Made by a program: the position numbers and the translations under genes
Notes under the pieces: model-generated
The model's database searches: none
The model's input: only the letters and a program-made list of their open reading frames with translations
What the model was told of the DNA's origin: nothing
In this document: positions 1-8,655 of the stretch, in pieces
How the letters are laid out: the number at the start of each line of letters is the position of its first letter
Numbering within the stretch: the first letter of the stretch is position 1
NCBI GenBank assembly: GCA_903873775.1
Contig: CAIQPR010000053.1
Span: 46,553-110,552, forward strand
Source of the DNA: an uncultured Actinomycetes bacterium
Lineage (GTDB): Bacteria > Actinomycetota > Acidimicrobiia > Acidimicrobiales > RAAP-2
DNA: 64,000 nucleotides
Direction: 5' to 3'

Positions 1-910
1 AACCGCCCACAGCACGTACGCCGTACTCTTCGACGAATCGTCCGAGGTGCTCGGCGAGTTGGTCGGGCGTGAGGTCGTAGTGCATTGCTCCGTCGACCAC
101 GCTCGGAAGTCCGGCGTTCGGGAGGCACGAGAGGAACATGGGTGCCGAGTCGGCCAGCTGACGAAGCGGTTCGTACATTTCCACTGGTCCCGTGGCGCAA
201 TTCAGGCCCATCACGTCGACACCCAGGGTCGACAAGGTGGTGATGGCGGCGCCAATTTCTGTGCCCGGCAGCATGCGACCGGTCAACTCAATCGTCACTT
301 GGGCCTGCACCGGCACGACGCGTCCGTGGCGGGTCATGGCGCGGTGGCACGCGTTGATGGCGGCTTTGGCCGACAGGAGGTCGTAGACCGTTTCCACGAG
401 GAGGAGATCGACGCCGCCCTCGAGTAGTCCGTACGCCAGCTCCTCGTAGCTGGCGCTCAGGTCGTCGTAGGTGATCTGCCCGAGCGAGGGGAACTTGGTC
501 CCTGGTCCCATCGAGCCCGCCACGAATCGCGGCGAGCCGGGTGAGGCGTATTCGTCGGCCACTTCCCGCGCCAGGGTCGCCGAGGCCAGCGCCAGTTCGA
601 AGGCGCGATCGGCAATGCCGTATTCCTGGAGAACCACCGAGAACGAGCCGAATGAGTCCGTCTCGATCGCGTCCACGCCGACATCGAGGAAAGAACGATG
701 CAGATTCCGGATGATCTCCGGACGGGTGACCGTGAGAATTTCGTTACATCCTTCGAGCACCGAACTCCCGAAGTCGTCGACGGAAAGGTCGAGTACCTGC
801 AGGTTCGTTCCGGTGGCGCCGTCGAAGATCACGGCCCCACGGCTCAGGGCCGCGAGGTAGTCGTCGTCGGCCTTCGGGCGATGACGTCGAAGGTTCGGCG
901 CGTGCTCCAT
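1..910 (-). CDS. metH: Methionine synthase, B12-dependent (N-terminal part)
   Basis: This reading frame is open from an ATG at 910 to the left edge, so only about the first 303 residues are present. It reads as the homocysteine S-methyltransferase domain. The motif DGATGTNLQ lies near residue 30, and GLNCATGP carries the first zinc-binding cysteine. The frame leaves the window at EEYGVRAVGG, just before the paired cysteines expected in this family. MetH transfers the methyl group of 5-methyltetrahydrofolate through cobalamin to homocysteine. The later folate, B12 and activation domains would lie outside the window. A possible -10 box (TAGCCT, 920-925) sits 9 bases before the start. The divergent neighbour is a cobalamin adenosyltransferase. 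BhmT-like stand-alone methyltransferases share this fold, so the missing part decides. Confidence 0.85.
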   Translation of the reverse strand, partial: MEHAPNLRRHRPKADDDYLAALSRGAVIFDGATGTNLQVLDLSVDDFGSSVLEGCNEILTVTRPEIIRNLHRSFLDVGVDAIETDSFGSFSVVLQEYGIADRAFELALASATLAREVADEYASPGSPRFVAGSMGPGTKFPSLGQITYDDLSASYEELAYGLLEGGVDLLLVETVYDLLSAKAAINACHRAMTRHGRVVPVQAQVTIELTGRMLPGTEIGAAITTLSTLGVDVMGLNCATGPVEMYEPLRQLADSAPMFLSCLPNAGLPSVVDGAMHYDLTPDQLAEHLGRFVEEYGVRAVGG

Positions 911-978
911 GAGTCCTCAAGGCTAGTGGTTTCCCAGAAATACCTTCATCGTCGCGGAAGGGTGAGGAGGGTGACCAG

Positions 979-990
979 TACGCTGCCAAC
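979..990 (+). promoter_or_regulatory. -10 box of a likely leaderless promoter (adenosyltransferase)
   Basis: TACGCT at 979-984 ends six bases before the GTG start at 991. No Shine-Dalgarno sequence lies at a usable distance; an AGGAGG at 965-970 is too far upstream. No good -35 box is seen. Confidence 0.5.
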
Positions 991-1533
991 GTGAAGATCT
1001 ATACGCGTGATGGCGACGAAGGAACCACCGGACTGTACTTCGGTGGCCGAGTGCCAAAGAGTTCCGATCCCATTGAGGTGAACGGCGCAGTGGATGAAGC
1101 ACAAGCCGCCCTCGGCTGGGCGCGTTCACTCACGGAGCCCGGAGCGCGCCTCAACGAATTGCTCATTTCTCTCGAACGCGACCTGTGGGTTCTGATGGCC
1201 GAGGTAGCGACTCTGCCCGAGAATCGCCACAAGCTCAAGCCCGGACTCTCTATGGTCACCCAGGAGATGATTGATCACCTCGAAGAGGAAATCGACGCAT
1301 TGTCGACGGAGATCGAGATGCCGAAGGAATTCGTGGTGCCGGGCGAAAATCAGTCGTCGGCCGCTCTCGACGTCGCCCGCACGGTGATTCGTCGCGCCGA
1401 GCGGGTCGCGGTGGGGTACCCGATCGAGGGTTCACTGGTTGTTCCCTACCTCAATCGGCTGAGTGATTTAGCGTGGACGATGGCTCGGTGGGCCGAGGGC
1501 CCACATCACCGAACAGCTCGACACTCCGCGTAG
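991..1533 (+). CDS. pduO: Cob(I)alamin adenosyltransferase, PduO type
   Basis: The 180-residue product matches the PduO/MMAB family, which moves the adenosyl group of ATP to cob(I)alamin to make coenzyme B12. The N-terminal motif YTRDGDEGTTGL and the C-terminal DVARTVIRRAER and NRLSDLAW are the family's ATP- and cobalamin-binding segments, and the length is normal. GTG at 991 is chosen because it gives the expected N-terminus (KIYTRDGD) and lies six bases after a -10-like box. The gene stands between metH and pepA, and a B12-dependent mutase subunit follows about 5 kb further on. The enzyme probably supplies adenosylcobalamin for that mutase (inference). Confidence 0.9.
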   Translation: MKIYTRDGDEGTTGLYFGGRVPKSSDPIEVNGAVDEAQAALGWARSLTEPGARLNELLISLERDLWVLMAEVATLPENRHKLKPGLSMVTQEMIDHLEEEIDALSTEIEMPKEFVVPGENQSSAALDVARTVIRRAERVAVGYPIEGSLVVPYLNRLSDLAWTMARWAEGPHHRTARHSA

Positions 1534-1557
1534 GACGCGGACACAACGGAGGACAAC

Positions 1558-3060
1558 ATGCAGCGCACGGCTCGATTGGGAACCCCCAGTGATCTGGAGA
1601 CAGTGACGGTGGTCGCGGTCATTGCTCGAGGAGATGACGACGCGTTCCGCGTGGCCGAAGCCGTCCCCGCGAGAGTGGGCGACGTCGAGATCCCGACGTC
1701 GGTCAGCACCGCGTGGGCGACGCGTCAGGGCCTCACGAGTTCGGTGGGCTCCTCGACCATTTTGCGGTCGATTGGCGGCACCGACGTCGTCCTCGTCTCG
1801 GGCGGATCAGAGTCGCTCAACGACCTCGACGAATGGCGCCGTATTGGCGCCGCCGTCCACAAGGCGGCGGGGGACCAGAATGTGGCGCTCCTGCTGGCGC
1901 TCGACGACGTCACCGAACCAGCGCGCGTCGCGCAGGCACTCGTCGAAGGAGCACTCCTCGCCTCCTATCGCTACCGCGACGACCGTGACGACGCCAGCGA
2001 GTTGGTCGTCATCCCGGTGGGTGCGCTGCCGACGGTTGAATTCCATGACGCTCTCGCCCGGGGTGTCGACACCGGTGAGGTCGTCGCCAATGCGGTGAAT
2101 TGGGCCAAACGGCTCATCGACACGCCGGCCGGCGATCTGACGCCGAAGGAGCTGGCCAAGCGTGCGGTGCAACGGATCGAACACTTGCCGCACGTCTCGG
2201 TGACGTCGTGGGCGGAATCAAAGATTGAAGACGAGCGACTGGGTGGACTCCTCGGCGTTAGTCAAGGCTCCGCGCAGCCTCCGCGGCTGGTGTACGCAAC
2301 TTACGACCCCTCTCCCGAGGCCAACCTTCCCCACGTTGTTCTCGTGGGCAAGGGCGTCACCTTCGACTCCGGCGGTCTGTCTCTTAAGTCGGGCGAAGGC
2401 ATGATGACGATGAAGACGGACATGACCGGCGCCGCCGTCGTGCTCAGCGTGTTGTCGGCCGTGGCCGAATTGCAGCTGACCGTCAAGGTGACCGCCATCG
2501 CGCCGATGACGGAAAACTTGCCCAGCCACCGCGCGGTGAAGCCGGGCGACGTGCTCACTATTCGCAACGGGATGACCATTGAGGTTCTCAACACCGACGC
2601 CGAAGGTCGCTTGATTTTGGCGGACGGTCTTTCACTCGCGGCGGAACTGGAACCCGACGCCATCGTCGACGTGGCGACGTTGACCGGAGCGCAAGCGGTG
2701 GCTCTCGGTGACGAGATTGGCGCCCTGTACGCATCGGATGACGACCTCGCCGAGAAGTTCCTTCTGGCGAGCGCGGCGTCGGGCGAGCCGCTGTGTCGCC
2801 TCCCCCTGTTCGACAACTACGAGTCCCACATCGAGTCCGATGTCGCGGACATGAAGAACATCGGCAAGGCGGGTCGCGCGGGTTCGATCTCGGCCGCGTT
2901 GTTGCTGCGCCGTTTTACCAACTCGCTGCCGTGGGTGCACCTCGACATTGCGGGTCCCGGTCGCGCGGATGCCGCACGCGGGTATCAGACCAAGGGTGCG
3001 ACGGCCTTCACGGCGCGCACGATCGTCGAATACATCGCCAATCTGTCACAGGACGCGTAA
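1558..3060 (+). CDS. pepA: Leucyl aminopeptidase, M17 family
   Basis: The 500-residue product is a cytosolic M17 aminopeptidase that removes N-terminal residues from peptides with two metal ions. The metal- and substrate-binding segments GKGVTFDSGGL (about residue 264), MKTDMTGAA and the family signature NTDAEGRL (about residue 345) are intact. The N-terminal 160 residues form the variable M17 domain. The ATG at 1558 has a good ribosome binding site (GGAGGA at 1549-1554). The gene starts 24 bases after the adenosyltransferase and may share its transcript. Its last 15 bases overlap the convergent nitroreductase gene. Confidence 0.95.
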   Translation: MQRTARLGTPSDLETVTVVAVIARGDDDAFRVAEAVPARVGDVEIPTSVSTAWATRQGLTSSVGSSTILRSIGGTDVVLVSGGSESLNDLDEWRRIGAAVHKAAGDQNVALLLALDDVTEPARVAQALVEGALLASYRYRDDRDDASELVVIPVGALPTVEFHDALARGVDTGEVVANAVNWAKRLIDTPAGDLTPKELAKRAVQRIEHLPHVSVTSWAESKIEDERLGGLLGVSQGSAQPPRLVYATYDPSPEANLPHVVLVGKGVTFDSGGLSLKSGEGMMTMKTDMTGAAVVLSVLSAVAELQLTVKVTAIAPMTENLPSHRAVKPGDVLTIRNGMTIEVLNTDAEGRLILADGLSLAAELEPDAIVDVATLTGAQAVALGDEIGALYASDDDLAEKFLLASAASGEPLCRLPLFDNYESHIESDVADMKNIGKAGRAGSISAALLLRRFTNSLPWVHLDIAGPGRADAARGYQTKGATAFTARTIVEYIANLSQDA

Positions 3061-3642
3061 CACGCGGTCGCGTCGCGACGGCAGATCGCGGTCCAGTGAC
3101 GCGGATCGATGATCGCGACCGTCAGCGTGACCAATGATCACCGACCCGAACAAGCTCCAGGTAGACGGTGCGCCGGCCCAGGCGAGCACGTCACGGTCGT
3201 GTCGAAAATTCCCCCACAACGTCGCCTGAAGTCCCGCGTCCTCGAGGAGTAGGAGAAGGGACATGGTCGCCATGGCGGCGTCCGTGTGCCAATACGGGAC
3301 GGGCCACGCGGCCAATGACCCGAGGCCGGAATTTGCCTTGTCCGGCTCTTGGTAGCGCGCCACGTACGCCTCGGGGACCGAGGCCGCGAGGACGACGGCG
3401 CCGGCCCGTGACAAACCGGGGAAGCGCGCGGATCGCGCTCGCCACTCGGGGTCGGTGGCGACATCGAAATACTCGCTCACTCGTTCGTGCCCCACGGTCA
3501 GGAATCGGACGCCGCCCGTGTTGCCGGCCGTTGGACTGCGGAGCGCCTCGACGCAGAGATCGTCAATCAGGTCCGCATCGACCGCGGTGCCATCGAAGCT
3601 ACGACTCATGCGTCGACGGGAGAGGGCGTCACGTAGTTCCAC
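3046..3642 (-). CDS. Nitroreductase-family oxidoreductase
   Basis: The 198-residue product fits the FMN-dependent nitroreductase fold. It has an N-terminal basic patch (SRRRMSRSF), the RSPTAGNTGG segment typical of the FMN site, and a dimer-helix region rich in Met and Leu (AMATMSLLLLLEDAG) followed by LWGNFRH. Family members reduce nitro groups, quinones or related substrates with NAD(P)H; the substrate here cannot be told. The start is GTG at 3642. An internal ATG 11 codons later is possible but would lose the basic patch. The gene converges on pepA and overlaps it by 15 bases. Confidence 0.8.
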   Translation of the reverse strand: MELRDALSRRRMSRSFDGTAVDADLIDDLCVEALRSPTAGNTGGVRFLTVGHERVSEYFDVATDPEWRARSARFPGLSRAGAVVLAASVPEAYVARYQEPDKANSGLGSLAAWPVPYWHTDAAMATMSLLLLLEDAGLQATLWGNFRHDRDVLAWAGAPSTWSLFGSVIIGHADGRDHRSASLDRDLPSRRDRVLRVL

Positions 3643-3724
3643 TCTCGAGGTTTAGCAAAAGGAGCGTGCATCAATTCCTGACCAAACTGGTAACATTTAG
3701 GTCCCGCAGGTCTAGGAGGCTCAT

Positions 3725-4891
3725 GTGGCGACACCTCGAGAACTACTGAACGCAGCCAAGGCGGAGATCCGCGAAATCGACGGCCCCGACGTGGCCGCGC
3801 GGCTCGACCACTACCAACTGCTCGATGTTCGCGAACCAGATGAATACGAACAGGGCGCTCTCCCCGGTGCCGTTCACGTGCCGCGGGGACAGTTGGAGTT
3901 TTCGGTCGAGAGTCGTCTGACGGACAAGAACGCACCCGTCGCGGTGTATTGCGCCGGTGGCGTGCGCTCCGCGTTCGCCGCGCGCACGCTGCAGGAACTC
4001 GGCTACACCGACGTGGTCTCGGTGATTGGCGGATTCAACAAGTGGAAAGACGACGGGTTGCCCTGGACGACGCCGCGCACCCTCACCTCGGACCAGCGCA
4101 ATCGCTACCAGCGTCACCTCCTGCTGCCTGAAGTCGGGGAGAAGGGTCAGCAGGCGCTTCTCGACGCCAAGGTCTTGCTACTCGGCGCGGGCGGACTCGG
4201 ATCACCTGCCGCGCTGTACCTCGCGGCCGCCGGAGTGGGCACGCTCGGCATCATCGATATGGATGTCGTCGATGCGTCGAATCTCCAGCGTCAGATCCTG
4301 CACAACATGGACCGTATTGGCGAGCGCAAGGTCGATTCCGCGAAGAAGACGTTGACGGCGATGAACCCCGACATCAACGTCATCACCTACGACACACGAC
4401 TCGGTGCAGACAACATTCTGTCGATCATCGACGGCTACGACGTGATTGTCGACGGCACGGATAACTTCCCCACGCGCTACCTCGTCAATGACGCGGCTCT
4501 GCTCAAGCGCATCCCGGTCGTCCACGGATCCATCTTCCGCTTTGAGGGTCAGGTCACGGTCTTTGATCCCTACGTCGGACCCTGCTACCGCTGCATGATT
4601 CCGGAGCCGCCGCCGGCGGAACTGGCTCCGAGTTGCGCCGAGGCCGGCGTGCTCGGGGTGCTGCCCGGCATTGTGGGTTCGATTCAGGCTCTCGAAACCA
4701 TCAAGATGCTGCTGAAGCTGGGCGACCCCCTCGTGGGGCGTTTGTTGAGCTTCGATGCTCTGGACGAAAGTTTCCGCACGTTCAAGGTGCGACGGGATCC
4801 GTCGTGCCCGGCGTGCAGTGACAATGCGGGCGAGATCGTTATCGCCGAGTACGACGAATACTGCATGCCGCACGCCGTGCTCAAGGCCTAG
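3725..4891 (+). CDS. moeZ: Rhodanese-ThiF fusion, MoeZ/MoeB-like sulfur-carrier activator
   Basis: The 388-residue product has an N-terminal rhodanese domain (about residues 15-115) with the cysteine loop YCAGGVRS. A ThiF/MoeB adenylyltransferase domain follows from about residue 120, with the nucleotide site LLGAGGLGSPAALYLA and the zinc cysteine pairs CYRC and CPAC. Such enzymes adenylate and sulfurate the C-terminal Gly-Gly of small sulfur carriers such as MoaD, CysO or ThiS. In the usual MoeZ the ThiF domain comes first, so the order here is reversed. The GTG at 3725 follows AGGAGG closely; the ATG two bases earlier is out of frame. The stop is directly adjacent to the convergent RDD gene. 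moaC lies about 24 kb away in this window. Confidence 0.85.
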   Translation: MATPRELLNAAKAEIREIDGPDVAARLDHYQLLDVREPDEYEQGALPGAVHVPRGQLEFSVESRLTDKNAPVAVYCAGGVRSAFAARTLQELGYTDVVSVIGGFNKWKDDGLPWTTPRTLTSDQRNRYQRHLLLPEVGEKGQQALLDAKVLLLGAGGLGSPAALYLAAAGVGTLGIIDMDVVDASNLQRQILHNMDRIGERKVDSAKKTLTAMNPDINVITYDTRLGADNILSIIDGYDVIVDGTDNFPTRYLVNDAALLKRIPVVHGSIFRFEGQVTVFDPYVGPCYRCMIPEPPPAELAPSCAEAGVLGVLPGIVGSIQALETIKMLLKLGDPLVGRLLSFDALDESFRTFKVRRDPSCPACSDNAGEIVIAEYDEYCMPHAVLKA

Positions 4892-5560
4892 TTACTGCGC
4901 GACGAGGACCACGGTGCGCGCGACCATGTCGTGGAGCGTTTGCTTGCGTTGCGTCCACAGCGGGCTGAGGTAATCCGCGGCCAAATACACGAAGAGCAGT
5001 CCGAATCCCGCCACGGCGTCGTAGTACTCGCCACGCACGGTGGTGGGCCACTTCGACAACGGTGGTGCCGTCCCGTTCGTTGACGCGGCCTTGAGATAGG
5101 ACTGCACATCGAGAAATTTGGACCCGACGAGCGCGACCACGAGCAGCATTGGGATACCGACGAAGGCCCACCGCAGCAGTGCGGCGGTGACTTGAACGGG
5201 ATGTCCGTCATCGGCGCGAACAACTCGGGTGCCGCTCAACATGTTGCCGACTGTTTGTCCACGCGCTGACGTGATGAGGAGAATCTGATAGCCGCCGCCG
5301 ATGAGTGACGACAACATCAGCGAAATGGTGGTGTTGGTCACGTACGCACTCAACACAAAGGTCGGGATCAGGAGTACGAGATTGTCGATGACGGTGGCGC
5401 TCACTCGCCGCCACCACGTGGCCAGAGGGACGCGCATGACGGGATCGACGCCTCCCCGCCCTCGGGAACGCGGCGGGGTGGCGAAAAGTCCTAGCGGTGC
5501 ACCGCACGACGTGCAGACGGCGGCGTCGCCGACGTCGTGTCCACAGTGCCAACAGTTCAC
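4892..5560 (-). CDS. RDD-family membrane protein with N-terminal zinc ribbon
   Basis: The 222-residue product starts with two CxxC pairs (CWHCG and CTSCG), a likely zinc ribbon. An RDD-type membrane domain follows: the motif RRVSATVIDNLVL opens the first membrane helix, a second helix is near residues 80-98, a third near 130-148, and the last near 185-200. The end HDMVARTVV is typical for RDD proteins. Their function is mostly unknown; some are linked to ion exchange. The start is GTG at 5560, with AGGAGA just upstream on the minus strand. It converges on the rhodanese-ThiF gene with no spacing. Confidence 0.8.
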   Translation of the reverse strand: MNCWHCGHDVGDAAVCTSCGAPLGLFATPPRSRGRGGVDPVMRVPLATWWRRVSATVIDNLVLLIPTFVLSAYVTNTTISLMLSSLIGGGYQILLITSARGQTVGNMLSGTRVVRADDGHPVQVTAALLRWAFVGIPMLLVVALVGSKFLDVQSYLKAASTNGTAPPLSKWPTTVRGEYYDAVAGFGLLFVYLAADYLSPLWTQRKQTLHDMVARTVVLVAQ

Positions 5561-5635
5561 GTCATGTCTCCTCTACGCCGAAGGAAGGTCTCGGGATCGT
5601 CGCACCAATCTCTCACGTCGGTGTGCGACGTTCTG

Positions 5636-6703
5636 TCACCTGGACCCACACCTGTCGGCGTAGAGCTGCTCGTAGGCGGTGAGGACGACGGGAAGCTCGT
5701 GGAGAGCCAGAATCTCACGCGTGGTATCTACGTTCGTGGGACGGGACGTGGGATCTTTGCACCACTCGACGATCGTGTCGGCGAGGCCCGCCGCACCGCT
5801 CACGCGACGTCCGTTGACACCGTCGAGAACAAGATCTTCGACGCCGCTCTCGGTGGAGGTGACGACACTCAATCCGGCCGCGAGGGCTTCGAGAACAACG
5901 AGAGGCTGACCTTCCCAGCGAGAGGGCAGGATAAAGAAATCACAGCCGCCGAACCAGTGACTGGCGTCGGCCACGTACGGGCGGTAGTCGAGCAATGGTC
6001 GGTCTCCGGGTACGCGAGCGGCCGCGCATATCTCCGCGACCAACGGGCCGTCGCCGAAGCAGAGAACGTCGGGGGCGCGGTCACCAAGTTCGTGGCGAAC
6101 GGCGCGCAGCGCCGAGAGAAGCAGGTGGTGGTTCTTCTGTTCAGAAAAGCGTGCGGGCAAAATAGCAATGGGGCGGGTGCCGTCGAGCTCGAATCGGCGA
6201 CAGAGCTCGTCGCGCGTGCTCCACGTCGCCGGAGTAGCCACCGCATTATTGATGACGTGGGCGGTCACCCCGTGGCGCGCCATGACGCGACGTGGACCTT
6301 CGCCGCACGCCACAGCGAAGACGCCACTGAGGCGCACGGCCTCCAGTGTGCGCCGCGCGCGATCGGGGTCGATGCCGTGGCAGGACACAATCGGGTGCGG
6401 CGCACGGGCGAGGCGTAACAGGGGGGCCAGGCGAAGGCCGTGGCCGTGGGTGACGTCGGGACGCACGACGCGCAGTACGCGGCGTAATTCGCGCAAAAAG
6501 CGCCACGGCCGCCGAGGGGAGAAGGCCGGAAGTTGGACGAGCATCGTTCCCGGGACGGGAGCAAAGTCGCCGGGGCCTACGGCGATGGTCACTTCGTGAC
6601 CGCGCTCGGCGAGTCCTCCGGCGATCAGTCGAACCTGCGACTGCATCCCGCCACGGCCACCATTGGCGAGGACGAAGAGGAGGCGCCGGTGCGGGTCGGA
6701 CAT
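5636..6703 (-). CDS. GT4-family glycosyltransferase
   Basis: The product of about 355 residues is a GT-B fold glycosyltransferase of the GT4 type, which moves a sugar from a nucleotide donor to a glycan or lipid. The N-terminal [21 protein letters not shown] is characteristic (here written without its first and last parts: [14 protein letters not shown]). The donor-site signature [15 protein letters not shown] contains the E-x7-E pattern. The ATG at 6703 ([10 protein letters not shown]) is preferred; the frame stays open a further 35 codons upstream, but that stretch would run into the promoter of the divergent mutase. Donor and acceptor cannot be told. The surface-glycan genes at 12.4-15.5 kb are possible partners. 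Confidence 0.85.
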   Translation of the reverse strand: MSDPHRRLLFVLANGGRGGMQSQVRLIAGGLAERGHEVTIAVGPGDFAPVPGTMLVQLPAFSPRRPWRFLRELRRVLRVVRPDVTHGHGLRLAPLLRLARAPHPIVSCHGIDPDRARRTLEAVRLSGVFAVACGEGPRRVMARHGVTAHVINNAVATPATWSTRDELCRRFELDGTRPIAILPARFSEQKNHHLLLSALRAVRHELGDRAPDVLCFGDGPLVAEICAAARVPGDRPLLDYRPYVADASHWFGGCDFFILPSRWEGQPLVVLEALAAGLSVVTSTESGVEDLVLDGVNGRRVSGAAGLADTIVEWCKDPTSRPTNVDTTREILALHELPVVLTAYEQLYADRCGSR

Positions 6704-6747
6704 GGTGCCATGGTGCCACGTTTGGTGCCCATCTGGGGCAAAACGCC

Positions 6748-6761
6748 TATCCTTTCGAGGC
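6748..6761 (+). promoter_or_regulatory. -10 box, likely leaderless promoter of the mutase gene
   Basis: TATCCT at 6748-6753 ends eight bases before the GTG at 6762. Only a weak GAGG lies between. This placement argues against the longer reading frame that begins at 6663. Confidence 0.45.
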
Positions 6762-8345
6762 GTGAGTAACTCTGAGGAACGCGCCACGGACTCCGGCATT
6801 GTGATCAAGCCGGTCTACGACTCTTCCGACTTGTCGGACTTCGATCCGACGGGACAATTGGGGGCGCCGGGGGAGTATCCCTACACCCGCGGCGTGCACC
6901 CGACGATGTATCGCGGACGCCTGTGGACCATGCGGCAGTACGCCGGTTTTGGCACCGCCGAGGCCACGAACGAGCGATTCAAGTTTCTGTTGAACGCGGG
7001 CCAGACGGGTCTCAGTTGCGCCTTCGACCTGCCGACGCAGATGGGGTATGACGCCGACCACGCGCGGGCCGAAGGCGAAGTGGGCAAAGTGGGTGTGGCG
7101 ATTTCGTCCCTCGACGACATGCGTCTTCTCCTGAACGAGTTGCCCCTGGACACGGTGACGACCTCCATGACCATCAACGCCACGGCCTCCACGCTCCTGC
7201 TGTTGTACCAGTTGGTCGGAGAAGAACAAGGCGTGCGGGGCGACCAGTTGCGCGGCACTATCCAAAACGACATTCTCAAGGAGTACGTGGCGCGTGGGAC
7301 CTACATCTACCCGCCTCGCCCCTCGATGCGCTTGATTGTCGACACGTTCGCGTACTGCGCGAAGGAGATGCCGAACTGGAACACGATTTCGATCTCCGGC
7401 TACCACATTCGCGAGGCCGGGTCGACGGCCGTCCAAGAGATTGCGTTCACGTTGGCCAATGGCGTCGCGTATGTTGAAGCCGCGCTCGCCGCGGGGCTCT
7501 CACTCGACCAATTCGCCCCCCGCTTGAGCTTCTTCTTCAACGCGCACAACAACCTGTTTGAAGAAGTGGCGAAGTATCGCGCGGCTCGCCGCCTATGGGC
7601 GTCGATCATGCGGGACCGATTTGGCGCCACGGACGAACGCAGCATGATGCTGCGTTTCCACACGCAAACTGGCGGTTCGACGTTGACGGCGCAACAGCCC
7701 GTCAACAACGTTGTGCGCGTGACGGTCCAGGCGCTCGCCGCCGCTCTCGGTGGCACACAGTCGTTGCACACGAATGGATTCGACGAAGCTCTCGGTCTTC
7801 CCACCGAGCAGGCCGCCAAGCTGGCCCTGCGCACGCAACAAATTGTGGGCTACGAATCCGGGGTCGCGGACACGGTCGATCCCTTGGCCGGTTCCTACTT
7901 CGTGGAATCTCTGACCGACGAGGTCGAGGCCAAGGCGCGCGAGTACATCGCCGCGATCGATGCCCAGGGTGGAGCCGTCGCGGCCATTGAGGCGCGCTAC
8001 ATGCAGGACGAGATCGAGTCCGCGGCCTACGAGTTCGCGCGCGCGGTTGACCGTGGCGACAAGATTGTGGTCGGCGTCAATCGCTTCACGGAAACCGAGT
8101 CGACGAAAACTGACGTCTTCCCGGTGGACGTCGAGCAACAGCGCGCACAGGTGGCACGCGTCAAGGACCTGAAGGTCCGACGAGATCAGTCGGCGGTGAC
8201 GGCCGCCCTCGAGGACCTGGCGACCGCGGCGCGGGGAACGTCCAATGTCCTCTATCCCATGAAAGTGGCGCTCAAGAACATGGCGACACTCGGAGAAGTG
8301 GCCGACGTCTTGCGGGCGGAGTTCGGCGTCTACCAGCCCAATTGA
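6762..8345 (+). CDS. Methylmalonyl-CoA mutase-like large subunit, no B12 domain
   Basis: The product of about 527 residues is the substrate-binding barrel of the acyl-CoA mutase family. [22 protein letters not shown] and [14 protein letters not shown] are family blocks. It ends without the C-terminal B12-binding domain (no DxHxxG motif), so a separate small subunit must exist elsewhere. At the site that distinguishes mutases, it has TMRQY (Tyr60 of this start) and Arg in YVARGTY. From memory, methylmalonyl-CoA mutase uses this Tyr/Arg pair, isobutyryl-CoA mutase Phe/Gln and 2-hydroxyisobutyryl-CoA mutase a smaller residue. This favours methylmalonyl-CoA, but ethylmalonyl-CoA or a related substrate is not excluded. 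The upstream extension to 6663 is rejected because it encodes Arg-rich residues antisense to the glycosyltransferase. Confidence 0.85.
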   Translation: MSNSEERATDSGIVIKPVYDSSDLSDFDPTGQLGAPGEYPYTRGVHPTMYRGRLWTMRQYAGFGTAEATNERFKFLLNAGQTGLSCAFDLPTQMGYDADHARAEGEVGKVGVAISSLDDMRLLLNELPLDTVTTSMTINATASTLLLLYQLVGEEQGVRGDQLRGTIQNDILKEYVARGTYIYPPRPSMRLIVDTFAYCAKEMPNWNTISISGYHIREAGSTAVQEIAFTLANGVAYVEAALAAGLSLDQFAPRLSFFFNAHNNLFEEVAKYRAARRLWASIMRDRFGATDERSMMLRFHTQTGGSTLTAQQPVNNVVRVTVQALAAALGGTQSLHTNGFDEALGLPTEQAAKLALRTQQIVGYESGVADTVDPLAGSYFVESLTDEVEAKAREYIAAIDAQGGAVAAIEARYMQDEIESAAYEFARAVDRGDKIVVGVNRFTETESTKTDVFPVDVEQQRAQVARVKDLKVRRDQSAVTAALEDLATAARGTSNVLYPMKVALKNMATLGEVADVLRAEFGVYQPN

Positions 8346-8355
8346 TGCGCTGCGC

Positions 8356-8655
8356 CTAGGCGCGCGCGATGGGGGCGTCGAAGTGCGTCACCGTGGGCGT
8401 TTCCACGTAGAAATGATGGGTTAGCGCCCGCCATTGTTCAAAAGCTGGTGAGGTGCGGAACCCTTCCATGTGCGCTGCCACGCTCTCCCACTGCACGAGC
8501 AAGATGAAACGTTGAGGATTCTCAACTTGGCGTCGCACCTCAGCGCCGTGGCATCCCGGGGCACTCTCGATAATCGGTAGGGCCTCGCGCATGGCCGCCA
8601 TGAAGTCCTCTTCGCGACCGGCCTCGACGAGCAGCCACGCGTGTTCAATGATCAC
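8356..8655 (-). CDS. Antibiotic-biosynthesis-monooxygenase (ABM) domain protein
   Basis: The 99-residue product is a single ABM domain, a small ferredoxin-like fold that usually dimerises. The segments RFILLVQWESVAAHMEGF and AFEQWRAL are typical. Members include quinol monooxygenases and heme-degrading enzymes, but many have no known role, so no reaction is assigned. The GTG at 8655 overlaps the stop of the upstream M20 hydrolase gene by four bases (GTGA). It is therefore the third gene of an operon with the biotin carboxylase. It converges on the mutase gene with 10 bases between stops. Confidence 0.75.
   Translation of the reverse strand: MIIEHAWLLVEAGREEDFMAAMREALPIIESAPGCHGAEVRRQVENPQRFILLVQWESVAAHMEGFRTSPAFEQWRALTHHFYVETPTVTHFDAPIARA

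Noticed and set aside
911-990. Cobalamin riboswitch between metH and the adenosyltransferase
   Set aside because: Only 80 bases separate the starts, too short for the known B12 riboswitch, and no B12-box-like sequence is seen.
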